A DNA stretch of 64,000 nucleotides from Acidimicrobilacustris europaeus (lineage in GTDB: Bacteria; Actinomycetota; Acidimicrobiia; Acidimicrobiales; Acidimicrobilacustridaceae). Of this stretch, positions 24,222 to 32,825 are shown one piece after another (positions within the stretch are counted from its first letter, which is position 1; each line of letters opens with the position of its first letter). The stretch lies in the NCBI GenBank assembly GCA_965194515.1, contig OZ239146.1:1736001-1800000 (forward strand), written 5' to 3'. The notes below the pieces were generated by a model that was not told where the DNA came from, did no database searches, and saw only the letters and a program-made list of their open reading frames with translations. The position numbers were made by a program, and so were the translations under genes.

Positions 24222-25049
24222 TCATGCCATCACCACGCCACCGTTAGGGCGGATCACCTGTCCGGTAACGAACCGTGACGCATCGCTGGCGAGATACAGC
24301 ATTGCCCAGGACTGGTCTTCGGCAGTGGCGATTGTGCCTAGCGGTGATTGCGCAGCGCGGGTCGTTGTGTAGGACTCGCGCTCGGCTTCGTTCACTGAAC
24401 CGTCGGCGTTCGTCCAACGACCCTGCACCATTGGCGTGTCGGTAAAACCTGGGGCAATGGCATTGACGCGAATGTCATTGGCGCCAAGTTCCACCGCCGC
24501 ACAACGAGTGAGGTGCGAAACCGCAGCTTTGGTCATTGCATAAATAGAAAGTGTCGGTGCCGGCATATCGCCACCGGCCGAGGACACGTTGATGATTGAT
24601 CCGCCGTTGGTCATTGCGCGCCCGGCAGCAGCAACGCCCCAATAGGTGCCCCACAAGTTCACCTTGGTGATGAACTCCACATCTTCGGGGGTTGCATCGA
24701 CGATGTTCATGTAGCGAATAACGCCAGCAACGTTGGCCCAAATGTCGAGACGGCCGTGGGTCTTGATTGCGGCGTCAGCAAGGGCGTTGACCTGATCGCG
24801 ATCGGATACGTCGGTGGGTACGACAGTGGCCTTACCGCCCGCAGCGGCGACCAGCGCGGCCGTTTCTTCAAGACCAGCGATACCGACGTCAGCAATGACC
24901 ACGTTTGCACCGGCTTGGGTGAACGTGATGGCGGCCTGACGGCCGATGCCGCCAGCAGCACCAGTGATGACGGCAGTGCGGCCATGCAATGAGAACTGTT
25001 CAATGAGTTCGTTGGAGAGGGCCGGTCGGCCATCGGTGTTCGAGGTCAT
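24222..25049 (-). CDS. Short-chain dehydrogenase/reductase
   Basis: Second SDR of the pair, 275 aa from the ATG at 25049, which has a GGAGAGGAACC site; the frame is open 13 codons further without support. Cofactor motif TGAAGGIGRQ, NNAG-equivalent NVAGVIRYM, and catalytic SSAGGD plus YAMTK. The C-terminus ends with FVTGQVIRPNGGVVMA. Divergent from the IclR gene across a spacer containing paired repeats. Confidence 0.88.
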   Translation of the reverse strand: MTSNTDGRPALSNELIEQFSLHGRTAVITGAAGGIGRQAAITFTQAGANVVIADVGIAGLEETAALVAAAGGKATVVPTDVSDRDQVNALADAAIKTHGRLDIWANVAGVIRYMNIVDATPEDVEFITKVNLWGTYWGVAAAGRAMTNGGSIINVSSAGGDMPAPTLSIYAMTKAAVSHLTRCAAVELGANDIRVNAIAPGFTDTPMVQGRWTNADGSVNEAERESYTTTRAAQSPLGTIATAEDQSWAMLYLASDASRFVTGQVIRPNGGVVMA

Positions 25050-25099
25050 TGCTCGGTTCCTCTCCTCTGCGTCGTCGACGCCGGACATACGGCACTTGT

Positions 25100-25127
25100 T
25101 TCGCTATTGCGAAGAACTCTTCGCTAT
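25100..25127. promoter_or_regulatory. Candidate IclR-family operator
   Basis: TTCGCTAT occurs at 25100-25107 and again at 25120-25127, exactly 20 bp apart (two helical turns); the first copy is also half of an inverted repeat TTCGC-TATT-GCGAA (25100-25113). It lies between the divergent SDR operon and the IclR gene, as a regulator site would. Confidence 0.45.
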
Positions 25128-25184
25128 GCTCCAGCCACCGTAGGACACCGGTCACACCCGGTCAATCGACCCGAAGGCGCTGTC

Positions 25185-26078
25185 ATGGCCCGTCCCGCCC
25201 CGGCTGCCAGCCGAGCGATCCAAATCCTCGACCTCCTCGTCACCCACCCCACCGAGCGGTTCACCCTCACCGAACTCGTGCGGCGCACGGGCATGAGTTT
25301 GGGTTCGGCCCACGCAACCCTCGCTGTACTCGAGGGCAGCGGCCACGTGTCACGCAATACGACGAGCCGCGCGTACTCACTCGGACCTGCGTTGGTTGTT
25401 GCCGGAGTCGTTGCGCTTGAACATCACCCTGCGATTGATGCAGCTCGTCAGGTGATCGAACCATTGGCTGCAGAACTCGGCGTTGAAGTTTTGGTATCAG
25501 CGCGCACCGTCGACGAAATTATTTTTGTGGCGCGCTCTGGTCAACACAGCGCGTTTGGTCCTGGCATCCGCGAAGGCGAACGAGTGCCATTGGTGCCGCC
25601 GCTCGGCGCGGTGTTTCTCGCGTGGTCAGAGGATCATGAGATCGAACAATGGTTGAAACGTTCGCCCGATCATTCTTCGGCTGCGATCGCTCGCTACGAC
25701 GCTGCGCTTGAGCTCGCTCGCACACGCGGATTTGCCGTTTCTGCTGGTTCCGACACACAACGACAACTCGGCGAACGCACCTATTCGTTATCGGACTCCC
25801 CCAGCAACGCCGAACTTCGCAATGACGTCACCGAATTGTTCGCAGTCCTCGCAACCGAGGACTACCCCGTTGTTGACCTGAGCACGAACAGTCGCTTCGA
25901 CGTTGGAACAATCGCCGCGCCTGTCTTCGGCGCCGACGGCGAAGTTATTGCCGCGATTTCTGCGACTGGATTTCCACCCGGCCTTGATGCAGAAACCGTG
26001 ATCAACGCCGGAACCAAGATCCGCGACGCGGCAGCAATTGCCACCAGGTCTTCCCGCGGAAGATTTCCAACGCCCTAA
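25185..26078 (+). CDS. IclR-family transcriptional regulator
   Basis: A 297-aa regulator with an N-terminal winged helix (ASRAIQILDLLVTHPTERFTLTELV, recognition helix SLGSAHATLAVLEGSGHV) and a C-terminal IclR effector domain from about residue 75 (LGVEVLVSARTVDEIIFVAR, then PLVPPLGAVFLAW). The ATG at 25185 follows GAAGG. Divergence from two SDR genes suggests it controls them in response to a small catabolic ligand. Confidence 0.88.
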   Translation: MARPAPAASRAIQILDLLVTHPTERFTLTELVRRTGMSLGSAHATLAVLEGSGHVSRNTTSRAYSLGPALVVAGVVALEHHPAIDAARQVIEPLAAELGVEVLVSARTVDEIIFVARSGQHSAFGPGIREGERVPLVPPLGAVFLAWSEDHEIEQWLKRSPDHSSAAIARYDAALELARTRGFAVSAGSDTQRQLGERTYSLSDSPSNAELRNDVTELFAVLATEDYPVVDLSTNSRFDVGTIAAPVFGADGEVIAAISATGFPPGLDAETVINAGTKIRDAAAIATRSSRGRFPTP

Positions 26079-26134
26079 AGACTCCATCCGAGTTATCGTT
26101 CGAACCCATAGACAAAGCAGGGCGGGAGACGATC

Positions 26135-26560
26135 ATGGCGGCATCGCCTTCGAAGCGCACCTACCGCAGGCTGGGCATCCTCTTCCTTGTGCTCGGGCTT
26201 GGCGGCATGGTGATGGTTGAGTCTGGTTGCGCCTCCAGTTGCTCTGCGTCGTGCTCCGGGCCACTCGCAGAAATCAGAGTCGGTACTTCGATTGCAGCGG
26301 TCGAAGCATGCGATAGCGCCGGTGTGTGTACGCGCCAAGAGTTCGGGCCATGGTCGCAGTCGGTGCAGTCACGCTCATTCTCCGTGCGCGTGCCCGATCA
26401 AGGATCGACGGCAACGCTCACACTTCGCGGTTACGGATTCGATGGAGTCGAGGTCGCTTCTGGAACTGTTGAATCGCAATTTGGCGATTCAGAATGCGGA
26501 TGTAAAGCCCCCGCGAAATTCCAAATCATTCCAAACGTGGTTCGGGCCGACGAGCAGTAA
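26135..26560 (+). CDS. Small exported or membrane-anchored protein, unknown
   Basis: A 141-aa protein with a basic N-terminus (KRTYRR) and one hydrophobic helix (about 13-30) ending ESGCASSCSASC. The first Cys could be a lipid attachment site, though the preceding residues are a poor lipobox. The rest is a Ser/Thr-rich domain with several cysteines (C31, C35, C39 and ECGCKAP near the end) that may form disulfides outside the cell. A GGGAGA site precedes the ATG. No family recognised. Confidence 0.7.
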   Translation: MAASPSKRTYRRLGILFLVLGLGGMVMVESGCASSCSASCSGPLAEIRVGTSIAAVEACDSAGVCTRQEFGPWSQSVQSRSFSVRVPDQGSTATLTLRGYGFDGVEVASGTVESQFGDSECGCKAPAKFQIIPNVVRADEQ

Positions 26561-26621
26561 CTAGAGCCTGTCAGCCCCCATACATGGCCGTTAAGAGCGA
26601 GTGATCGTCGCACCTCACCGA

Positions 26622-26627
26622 TAGGAT
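26622..26627 (+). promoter_or_regulatory. -10 element of the leaderless antitoxin-like gene
   Basis: TAGGAT ends 6 bp before the ATG at 26634; no ribosome-binding site is seen. Confidence 0.5.
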
Positions 26628-26633
26628 TCTTCA

Positions 26634-26825
26634 ATGACCTCGGTCGAGCGAGTTGTGACAAAAAAGATCGTCGGTGATTCCGATGAACCTTGGCGTTACT
26701 GGCTGACGCGACCCATCGAAGAACGCATCGACGCAGTCGAAGAGCTCCGTCGAGAACATCACGGGTGGGCCCATGGAACTGAACCAAGACTTCCAAGAGT
26801 TTTTGAAATCGTTCGTCAAGCATGA
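26634..26825 (+). CDS. Small protein upstream of a nucleotidyltransferase (antitoxin-like)
   Basis: A 63-aa charged protein: VVTKKIVGDSDEPWRYWLTR, then a helical PIEERIDAVEELRREHHGW and a C-terminal PRLPRVFEIVRQA. Short proteins of this form (W..RP..ER...VE.LR ... RLPRV..IV) commonly precede AbiEii/DUF6036-type nucleotidyltransferases. It overlaps the next gene by 53 bp in another frame, so the two are tightly coupled. A toxin-antitoxin partnership is inferred from architecture only; which partner would be toxic is not known. Confidence 0.6.
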   Translation: MTSVERVVTKKIVGDSDEPWRYWLTRPIEERIDAVEELRREHHGWAHGTEPRLPRVFEIVRQA

Positions 26826-27225
26826 TGTTCGGTTCCTCATAATTGGTGGCTATGCGCTCGCCGCACACGGTCACCCTCGCTACACAAAAGATCTTGATGT
26901 CTGGGTTTGGCCCGAACCAGCGAATGTCGATCGGATCCTCGCGTCACTCGAGGATTTTGGTTTCGGCTCGCTTGGCCTTGCGAACTCCGACTTCCTTGAA
27001 CCGGGAGTTATCGTCCAACTTGGGCGCGAACCTCAGCGAATCGATCTCTTAACCTTCGCCACAGGCCTTGAATTCGATCAAGCCTTCGCGAATCGCACCC
27101 TTGTCTCGATCGGAAACCTTGAAGTCCCCTTCATTTCGGCTGACGACCTTCGAACGAACAAGTCCGCTACCGGCCGCCTCCGAGATCTAGCTGACGTTGC
27201 TGACCTACCGCCACCGAACGCGTAG
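26773..27225 (+). CDS. AbiEii-like nucleotidyltransferase
   Basis: A 150-aa polymerase-beta-fold nucleotidyltransferase. The catalytic GG (25-26) and DxD (D40, D42 in KDLDVWV) are intact, and a third acidic residue lies in PQRIDLLTF. Proteins of this size act in type IV or MNT-type toxin-antitoxin modules, where they modify RNA or a partner protein by nucleotide addition. It overlaps the upstream 63-aa gene and ends 3 bp before a convergent esterase gene. Confidence 0.75.
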   Translation: MELNQDFQEFLKSFVKHDVRFLIIGGYALAAHGHPRYTKDLDVWVWPEPANVDRILASLEDFGFGSLGLANSDFLEPGVIVQLGREPQRIDLLTFATGLEFDQAFANRTLVSIGNLEVPFISADDLRTNKSATGRLRDLADVADLPPPNA

Positions 27226-27228
27226 TCC

Positions 27229-28122
27229 TTACGCAGTGACGCGGGCGACGAACTCGGCCATTTCGGTGACGCCTTCGACGGCTTCGGGGAATGCCGGGTA
27301 GCTCATTGTCCAGATATGCGGCATCTCTGGATACACGCTGAGCGTGACGTCAACACCTGCAGACTTCGCAACATCAGCGAGTTTGCGCGAGTCGTCGAGC
27401 AATACCTCGGCATCGCCGACAAGGATCAGCAACGGCGGCGCGCCGTCCCAATCGCCGAACAGCGGTGAAGCAATCGGATTCATCGGGTCGGCGCCGCCGA
27501 GATAGGCCGGTGCTGCTTCTTCGGCCGAGGTGCGAGAGAACAACTTGTCCGATTCGGCATTGGCGTCGTAGGTGTCGGCGGTAATCGTGAGATCGACCCA
27601 CGGCGAACAGCAAATAACACCGGCGGGGAGCACGCCGTCGGCGAGCGCGTGCATGGTCACCGATGCAGCAAGTCCCCCACCGGCGGAATCGCCAGCGATC
27701 ACGATGCGGCCGGTGTCGATTCCTTCGGCAAGGAGCGATTCCCAAACGGCGAAGCAATCGTCGACGGCCTTGGGGAACTTGTGCTCTGGGGCCAGCCGGT
27801 ACTCAACCAGCAGCACTCGAGCGCCGAGCACCGCAGCGAGATGCGACCCGTAGGAGCGATAGGCCAGCGCTGATGCGATCCGAAAACCGCCACCGTGGAA
27901 ATAGAGCAAAATCGGCGCATTGTCGGCCAACTCAACTGGCCGGCATTCGATACCAGCAACGCCACTACGCACAAAGGGCTCGCTAACCGTTCCTTCGGCC
28001 AGTGGCATTTGTGCCATGGCCTCGTCGATGCGCGAGCGCTGTTCGGCGATGTCTGCCGGAGGCGGCGGCACGGGTCGAGCCGCCATTGCTTCCTGGAGTG
28101 CGTGGAATTCTTTGCTGGCCAT
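27229..28122 (-). CDS. HSL-family alpha/beta-hydrolase (esterase/lipase)
   Basis: A 297-aa cytoplasmic esterase of the hormone-sensitive lipase family. The oxyanion-hole motif is FHGGGF, the nucleophile elbow GDSAGGG and the catalytic His lies in EMPHIWTM, with the Asp in LILVGDAEVLLDD. Such enzymes hydrolyse short acyl esters. The gene appears monocistronic and leaderless. Confidence 0.88.
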   Translation of the reverse strand: MASKEFHALQEAMAARPVPPPPADIAEQRSRIDEAMAQMPLAEGTVSEPFVRSGVAGIECRPVELADNAPILLYFHGGGFRIASALAYRSYGSHLAAVLGARVLLVEYRLAPEHKFPKAVDDCFAVWESLLAEGIDTGRIVIAGDSAGGGLAASVTMHALADGVLPAGVICCSPWVDLTITADTYDANAESDKLFSRTSAEEAAPAYLGGADPMNPIASPLFGDWDGAPPLLILVGDAEVLLDDSRKLADVAKSAGVDVTLSVYPEMPHIWTMSYPAFPEAVEGVTEMAEFVARVTA

Positions 28123-28128
28123 GGGCTG

Positions 28129-28134
28129 AGACTA
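28129..28134 (-). promoter_or_regulatory. -10 element of the leaderless esterase gene
   Basis: Minus-strand TAGTCT lies 6 bp before the ATG at 28122, without a ribosome-binding site. Confidence 0.5.
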
Positions 28135-28174
28135 GAGCGTCGGACTCAACGGACAGGGCGTGTTTGGCAACTTC

Positions 28175-30115
28175 TTAGACAGCTTTTTGTCCGGTGTTGC
28201 CTAGCCAGCTCCGGTAGAGCTCGGCATAGCGCCCGCCGAGGGCAACAAGTTCGCCATGAGAGCCATGTTCAACCAACACACCTGCGTCGAACACGAGCAC
28301 AAGGTCGGCTTGTTCCGCTGTCGACAGTCGGTGGGCCACGCTGATGGTGGTACGGCCTTCGGCGAGCCGATGCAACGCGGTGGTAAGCGCGCGTTCAGTA
28401 CGCGGATCAACGGCGCTTGTGGCTTCATCGAGAATGAGAAGACCGGGGTCGGCCATTTGGGCACGAGCCAGCGCGACGAGTTGACGTTCACCGACACTCA
28501 AGCCCTCGCCGCGCTCGCCCACTTCGGTGTCGAGCCCTCTCGGCAGACCAGCAACCCACGTCTCGAGGCCAAGTTCGGCAATTGATGCTCGAACGTCGTC
28601 GATCGTTGCCCCGATGCGACCCATGGCAATGTTCTCGCCGAGCGTTGCATCAAACATGAACCCGTCTTGGGGAACCATGCGGATGCGTTCGGTGCGCGAC
28701 TGACGATTCACCGATTCAAGAGCAAGGCCACCGATGAGGATCTTCCCCTCGACCGGGTCGGCAAGACGATCAAGCAACTTCACAAACGTTGTCTTGCCCG
28801 AACCGGTTTCGCCCACGATTGCTACAGAGGTTCCCGCCAGAATCGTGATGTTGACGTCGCTCAGCACCGGACCCCCGGTTTGATAGGTGAAGCCCAGATG
28901 CTCAACCCGTACTTCGAGGGGGCCTTCCGGCAATTGCACGCCAGGTTCGGGTTCCACAAGATCAATTGGAGTGTCGAGAACATCGAGCACTTTCGACCAA
29001 CCAGCAATTGCGGTTTGGGTCTGATCGAGGATCTCGCCGATCTCGGCAATTGGTCCGAGGATCAACTGCACGAGGAACAAACAGGCCACCAAACTGCCGG
29101 CGTTGAGGCCCCAAGATTCGCCGAACCAAATGCCAGCCATAGCCACCGAAGCAAGTGCAACGCCACCGAACGCATCGCCAAGTGGGAACATGAATGCGAA
29201 CCAACGAGCGGCACTCATTTCGGACTTGAACTGAGCCTGAATCGCATCATCGAGACGAGCTCGTGACCGACGCTGCAGACCGTAGGCCCGAATCGGCGCT
29301 GCGCCCTGCACCGCTTCGCTGACTTCCGACAAGGTCGTACCCACCCTGTTACGAACCACCGTGTACGCCTTCAACTGGCGGCGCTGCATGAGACGGAACA
29401 GCGGCAACACTGGCAACGCAGCAACAACCGTGATGACCGCAAGTTGCCAAGCGTAGAAACTCATCACGACAAGTGTTCCGATGATGACAACGGAATCGAT
29501 GATCCAGGCCACTGCGCCGTACTGAAGAAAGCGGGCAATGGTTTCGATGTCGCTGGTGACGCGCGCGGTGAGCTCACCACGACGCGTTGACTCGTGGCTC
29601 GCGATGGGCAAGCGATGGATGTGAGTAAACGTGCGCACTCGTAGATTGCGCAACATCATTTCGGCCGTCGTCACCAGCCGCACATACGTGACGCGGGCCA
29701 ACAACATGACCGCAATGACGATCACGGCTGCAGCGGCGCAGGCCGTGACAGTAAAACTTGCGTTGAAACCGTCGTCGGCCAGTAGACCCTTGTCGATCAC
29801 CTGCTGAATAAGCACCGGGATGACCAAGCGGCCGGCCGAACCGATGATGGCGAAGAGCAGCGTCAAACGGAGGCCGCGGCCAAGTTCGGGGCTCTGGGCA
29901 AAGCCGCGTCGCAGCACCGAAATTGCCCGAAGTCGCCGCTCGTTGGCCCTGTCTTCTTCGGCCGACGCAGCGAGGGCTTCGTGCTCGAGCGCAATGGGGT
30001 CGTCGAAGGCCGACGCGTGTTCCATCACTGCGAGTTCGTCGTTGGCTTCTACCGACAATTCGTTGTGATCAGCAGAGCCGTCGTTGCTGAGACTGCGAAT
30101 TCGCTTTTCGGTCAT
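28175..30115 (-). CDS. ABC exporter half-transporter (catalytic-site subunit)
   Basis: A 646-aa ABC half-transporter with six membrane helices (about 85-370) fused to an ATPase. Walker A is GETGSGKTT and Walker B LLILDEATSAVDP with the catalytic Glu, whereas the signature is the unusual LSVGERQ. An acidic N-terminus of about 60 residues precedes the membrane domain. It overlaps the upstream half-transporter gene by 4 bp and should form a heterodimer with it, pumping drugs, lipids or peptides outward; the cargo is unknown. Confidence 0.9.
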   Translation of the reverse strand: MTEKRIRSLSNDGSADHNELSVEANDELAVMEHASAFDDPIALEHEALAASAEEDRANERRLRAISVLRRGFAQSPELGRGLRLTLLFAIIGSAGRLVIPVLIQQVIDKGLLADDGFNASFTVTACAAAAVIVIAVMLLARVTYVRLVTTAEMMLRNLRVRTFTHIHRLPIASHESTRRGELTARVTSDIETIARFLQYGAVAWIIDSVVIIGTLVVMSFYAWQLAVITVVAALPVLPLFRLMQRRQLKAYTVVRNRVGTTLSEVSEAVQGAAPIRAYGLQRRSRARLDDAIQAQFKSEMSAARWFAFMFPLGDAFGGVALASVAMAGIWFGESWGLNAGSLVACLFLVQLILGPIAEIGEILDQTQTAIAGWSKVLDVLDTPIDLVEPEPGVQLPEGPLEVRVEHLGFTYQTGGPVLSDVNITILAGTSVAIVGETGSGKTTFVKLLDRLADPVEGKILIGGLALESVNRQSRTERIRMVPQDGFMFDATLGENIAMGRIGATIDDVRASIAELGLETWVAGLPRGLDTEVGERGEGLSVGERQLVALARAQMADPGLLILDEATSAVDPRTERALTTALHRLAEGRTTISVAHRLSTAEQADLVLVFDAGVLVEHGSHGELVALGGRYAELYRSWLGNTGQKAV

Positions 30116-31935
30116 GACGAATGCCCACCTTCGTCAATCAACGGCTCCTCATGATCGATGTCTTCGGCCATTGATTCCTGATCGACATACGCGTGCACGA
30201 GGCGGGCGTAGTCAGGATCATTCGCCAACAACTCTGGATGCGAACCCGTGGCAACAATGCGGCCTTCATCGAGGAACACCACTTCATCAGCCAGTTCGAT
30301 GGTTGACACTCGGTGAGCAACCACCAACGTGGTTGTTTCCAGCGAGGTGCGCAGATCACGAAGAATCGCGGACTCGATCACCGGATCAACGGCACTGGTG
30401 GCATCGTCGAGGATGAGGACACGTGGGCCACGCAACAACGCTCGCGTTAGTGCAAGGCGCTGACGTTGACCGCCCGAAAGCGTGATGCCACGCTCCCCCA
30501 CCACGGTGTCCCAACCGTTGGGCAAACGATGCACAAACGCGCTTGCGTGAGCGATTGACGCAGCCCGCTCAAGTTCCGAGTCGTCGATCGGATAGCCAAG
30601 CGTGACGTTTTCGCGAACCGTGTCGGCGAATAGAAAAGTTTCTTGGAAGACAAGTGCAACTTCGGAACGAACCGCTATGGGGTCGAACTCGCGGAGGTCT
30701 ACTCCATCGAGTTCCACAGTGCCGCTGTCGGGGTCGACGAGACGGGGAATCAGTTCGCACAAGGTGGACTTGCCCGAACCAGTCACGCCAACAAGCGCAA
30801 CGATGGAACCGGCAGCGATGTTGAGGTTCAGCCCATCGAGCACGGGCGGATCGTCGCCGTAGCGAAACGAAACATCAGCGAAAGAGACCGAGAGTGGGCC
30901 GTCGGCAACTGCCGGCGGATCGTCGGTCGAAGCCCCTGGCTCGTGCGGCGCAGCAAGAACTTTGTCGAGTCGAGCGCTTACGACCACCGCACGCGGGAGC
31001 TCCTGCAAGAAGTATCCGAACACCCGCATCGGGAAGGCAAGTAATCCGAACAACGCTGCGGCTTGCACGATGTCGCCAGTATTGAGGCGGCCAATCGAGA
31101 CCTGCCAAGAACCGATCAGCAGCAACGCAATGATTCCAAGGTTCGGTAACGCTTCGATCATCGGTTCGAACACCGCACGAATGCGACCGAGGCCCACTCG
31201 TGATGCTCGTAACTGATCAGCTGCAACTTCGAGTCGATCGACTTCTTCATCCTCACGGCCAAGCGTCTTCACAACAAGAACGCCATCGAAGGATTCGTGC
31301 GCGATCCGACTGACCTGACCGACTCGTTCTTGCACCACACCCAGTGGCTTTTCTGCCCGGGTGGTGTACATCCGATTAATGATGGCCAGCAGCGGGAACA
31401 ACACCACTGCTACCAGCATCAAGAACCAATCGACTGTCGCCAAGCTAACGATGGCGAAAATCACGAGCGTGACGACACCAACACTGAATGGCAGCGGATT
31501 GATGACTTCGCTTGAGGCAACGATGTCAGCGTCAGCATGTGCCAGAAGCTCACCAGTAGGAGTTTCTCGGTGATACTTGAGCGGCACCGACAAATAGGTG
31601 TGCGCGAGTTTGCGTCGCCAATCTCGCTGGGTTCTATACGTCAGAAGCGCAGCAAAGTAGCGGCGCAAAATGATTGTGGATGCACGAAGCAATCCCACCA
31701 GTAACAGTGCCAGACCCGAATACCAAACGGCTTTGGCTTCGGGTCGACCCGTTTCAAAGGTTGGAACGATCACATTGTTGGTGATGCGCCCAAGAATGAT
31801 CGTGGTGCCGACTGCAGCGCCTGCGTAAATTGCTGCGCCAAAAATCGAAATAATGAATGGAACTGGGTGGGCCTTGACGTACCGCGTCAGAAGCCGAGAG
31901 CCGCGACGGAAAAGCCCGGGGACACCTGCGGCCAT
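30112..31935 (-). CDS. ABC exporter half-transporter (degenerate-site subunit)
   Basis: A 607-aa half-transporter with six helices and an ATPase carrying Walker A GVTGSGKST and signature LSGGQRQRLALTR. Its Walker B reads VLILDDATSAVDP: the catalytic Glu is Asp. Together with the partner gene (DEATS but LSVGE), this gives one canonical and one degenerate ATP site, the pattern of heterodimeric exporters such as TM287/288. The two genes share an ATGA overlap. Confidence 0.9.
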   Translation of the reverse strand: MAAGVPGLFRRGSRLLTRYVKAHPVPFIISIFGAAIYAGAAVGTTIILGRITNNVIVPTFETGRPEAKAVWYSGLALLLVGLLRASTIILRRYFAALLTYRTQRDWRRKLAHTYLSVPLKYHRETPTGELLAHADADIVASSEVINPLPFSVGVVTLVIFAIVSLATVDWFLMLVAVVLFPLLAIINRMYTTRAEKPLGVVQERVGQVSRIAHESFDGVLVVKTLGREDEEVDRLEVAADQLRASRVGLGRIRAVFEPMIEALPNLGIIALLLIGSWQVSIGRLNTGDIVQAAALFGLLAFPMRVFGYFLQELPRAVVVSARLDKVLAAPHEPGASTDDPPAVADGPLSVSFADVSFRYGDDPPVLDGLNLNIAAGSIVALVGVTGSGKSTLCELIPRLVDPDSGTVELDGVDLREFDPIAVRSEVALVFQETFLFADTVRENVTLGYPIDDSELERAASIAHASAFVHRLPNGWDTVVGERGITLSGGQRQRLALTRALLRGPRVLILDDATSAVDPVIESAILRDLRTSLETTTLVVAHRVSTIELADEVVFLDEGRIVATGSHPELLANDPDYARLVHAYVDQESMAEDIDHEEPLIDEGGHSS

Positions 31936-31941
31936 CAGTGG

Positions 31942-32823
31942 TTACGCGCCAGCAGACAAAGCATCGCCGAGGCCAAGGTTCGCTGCGATTTCGCGCGTGG
32001 CCGTCGAACGATTGAGTGTGTAGAAGTGCAGACCCGGCGCACCTTCGTCGAGCAGGCGCTGACAAAGCTCGCTGGCCAACTCGACACCCAACGCGCGAAC
32101 TGCCTCGCCATCGTCAGCAATGGCGTCGAATCGAGCAGCGAGGTGTGGTGGGAACGCAGCGCCAGCAAGTTGCGCAAAGCGCACAACCTGCGCGGCGTTG
32201 GTAACGGGCATGATGCCTGGAAGCACGGGCTTATCGCAGCCGAACGCAGACAGACCTTCGACAAGACGCAGATACGGTTCGGCTTCGAAGAAGAACTGCG
32301 TGATGGCGAAATCGGCGGCGTTTAGCTTGTCGGCCAAGCGACGGCGATCAGAATAGAGATCTTCTGAACGCGGATGGCCCTCGGGATGAGCGGCAACACC
32401 GATGGCGAAGCCGCCCTTGTCCTTGATGAGTTCCACAAGTTCCATCGCGTACTCGAAATCGCTTTCGGCCACCTCTCCGTTGTCATTGACAATCGGATCA
32501 CCAGCGAGCGCAAGAATGTTCGAGACACCTGCGGCCTTGTATTCATCGAGCAACGAATCGAGTTGTGCACGCGTGTGGCCAACGCAGGTGAGATGCGCCA
32601 TGGCAGTAATGCCGAGATCGCGTTCGATGTTGATGACTACGTCGCGAGTGCGTTCACGAGTGGAACCACCGGCGCCATAGGTCACCGACACAAACGAAGG
32701 ATTAAGCGGCGCAAGTTCAGCAATGGTTTCCTCAAGCGCACGTGCTGCGTCATCGGTTTTTGGCGGGAAGAACTCGAACGAACACGTACGGCCCGCGGCA
32801 AGAAGATCGGAGATGTGGGTCAT
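31942..32823 (-). CDS. metF: 5,10-methylenetetrahydrofolate reductase
   Basis: Reduces methylene-THF to methyl-THF for methionine synthesis, using FAD. The 293-aa TIM-barrel protein has the N-terminal FEFFPPKTDD (with the catalytic Glu), SVTYGAGGSTRERT, and DFAITQFFFEAE, all hallmarks of bacterial MetF. It starts 2 bp after folD, which supplies its substrate, so the operon is metabolically coherent. Confidence 0.95.
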   Translation of the reverse strand: MTHISDLLAAGRTCSFEFFPPKTDDAARALEETIAELAPLNPSFVSVTYGAGGSTRERTRDVVINIERDLGITAMAHLTCVGHTRAQLDSLLDEYKAAGVSNILALAGDPIVNDNGEVAESDFEYAMELVELIKDKGGFAIGVAAHPEGHPRSEDLYSDRRRLADKLNAADFAITQFFFEAEPYLRLVEGLSAFGCDKPVLPGIMPVTNAAQVVRFAQLAGAAFPPHLAARFDAIADDGEAVRALGVELASELCQRLLDEGAPGLHFYTLNRSTATREIAANLGLGDALSAGA

Positions 32824-32825
32824 GT

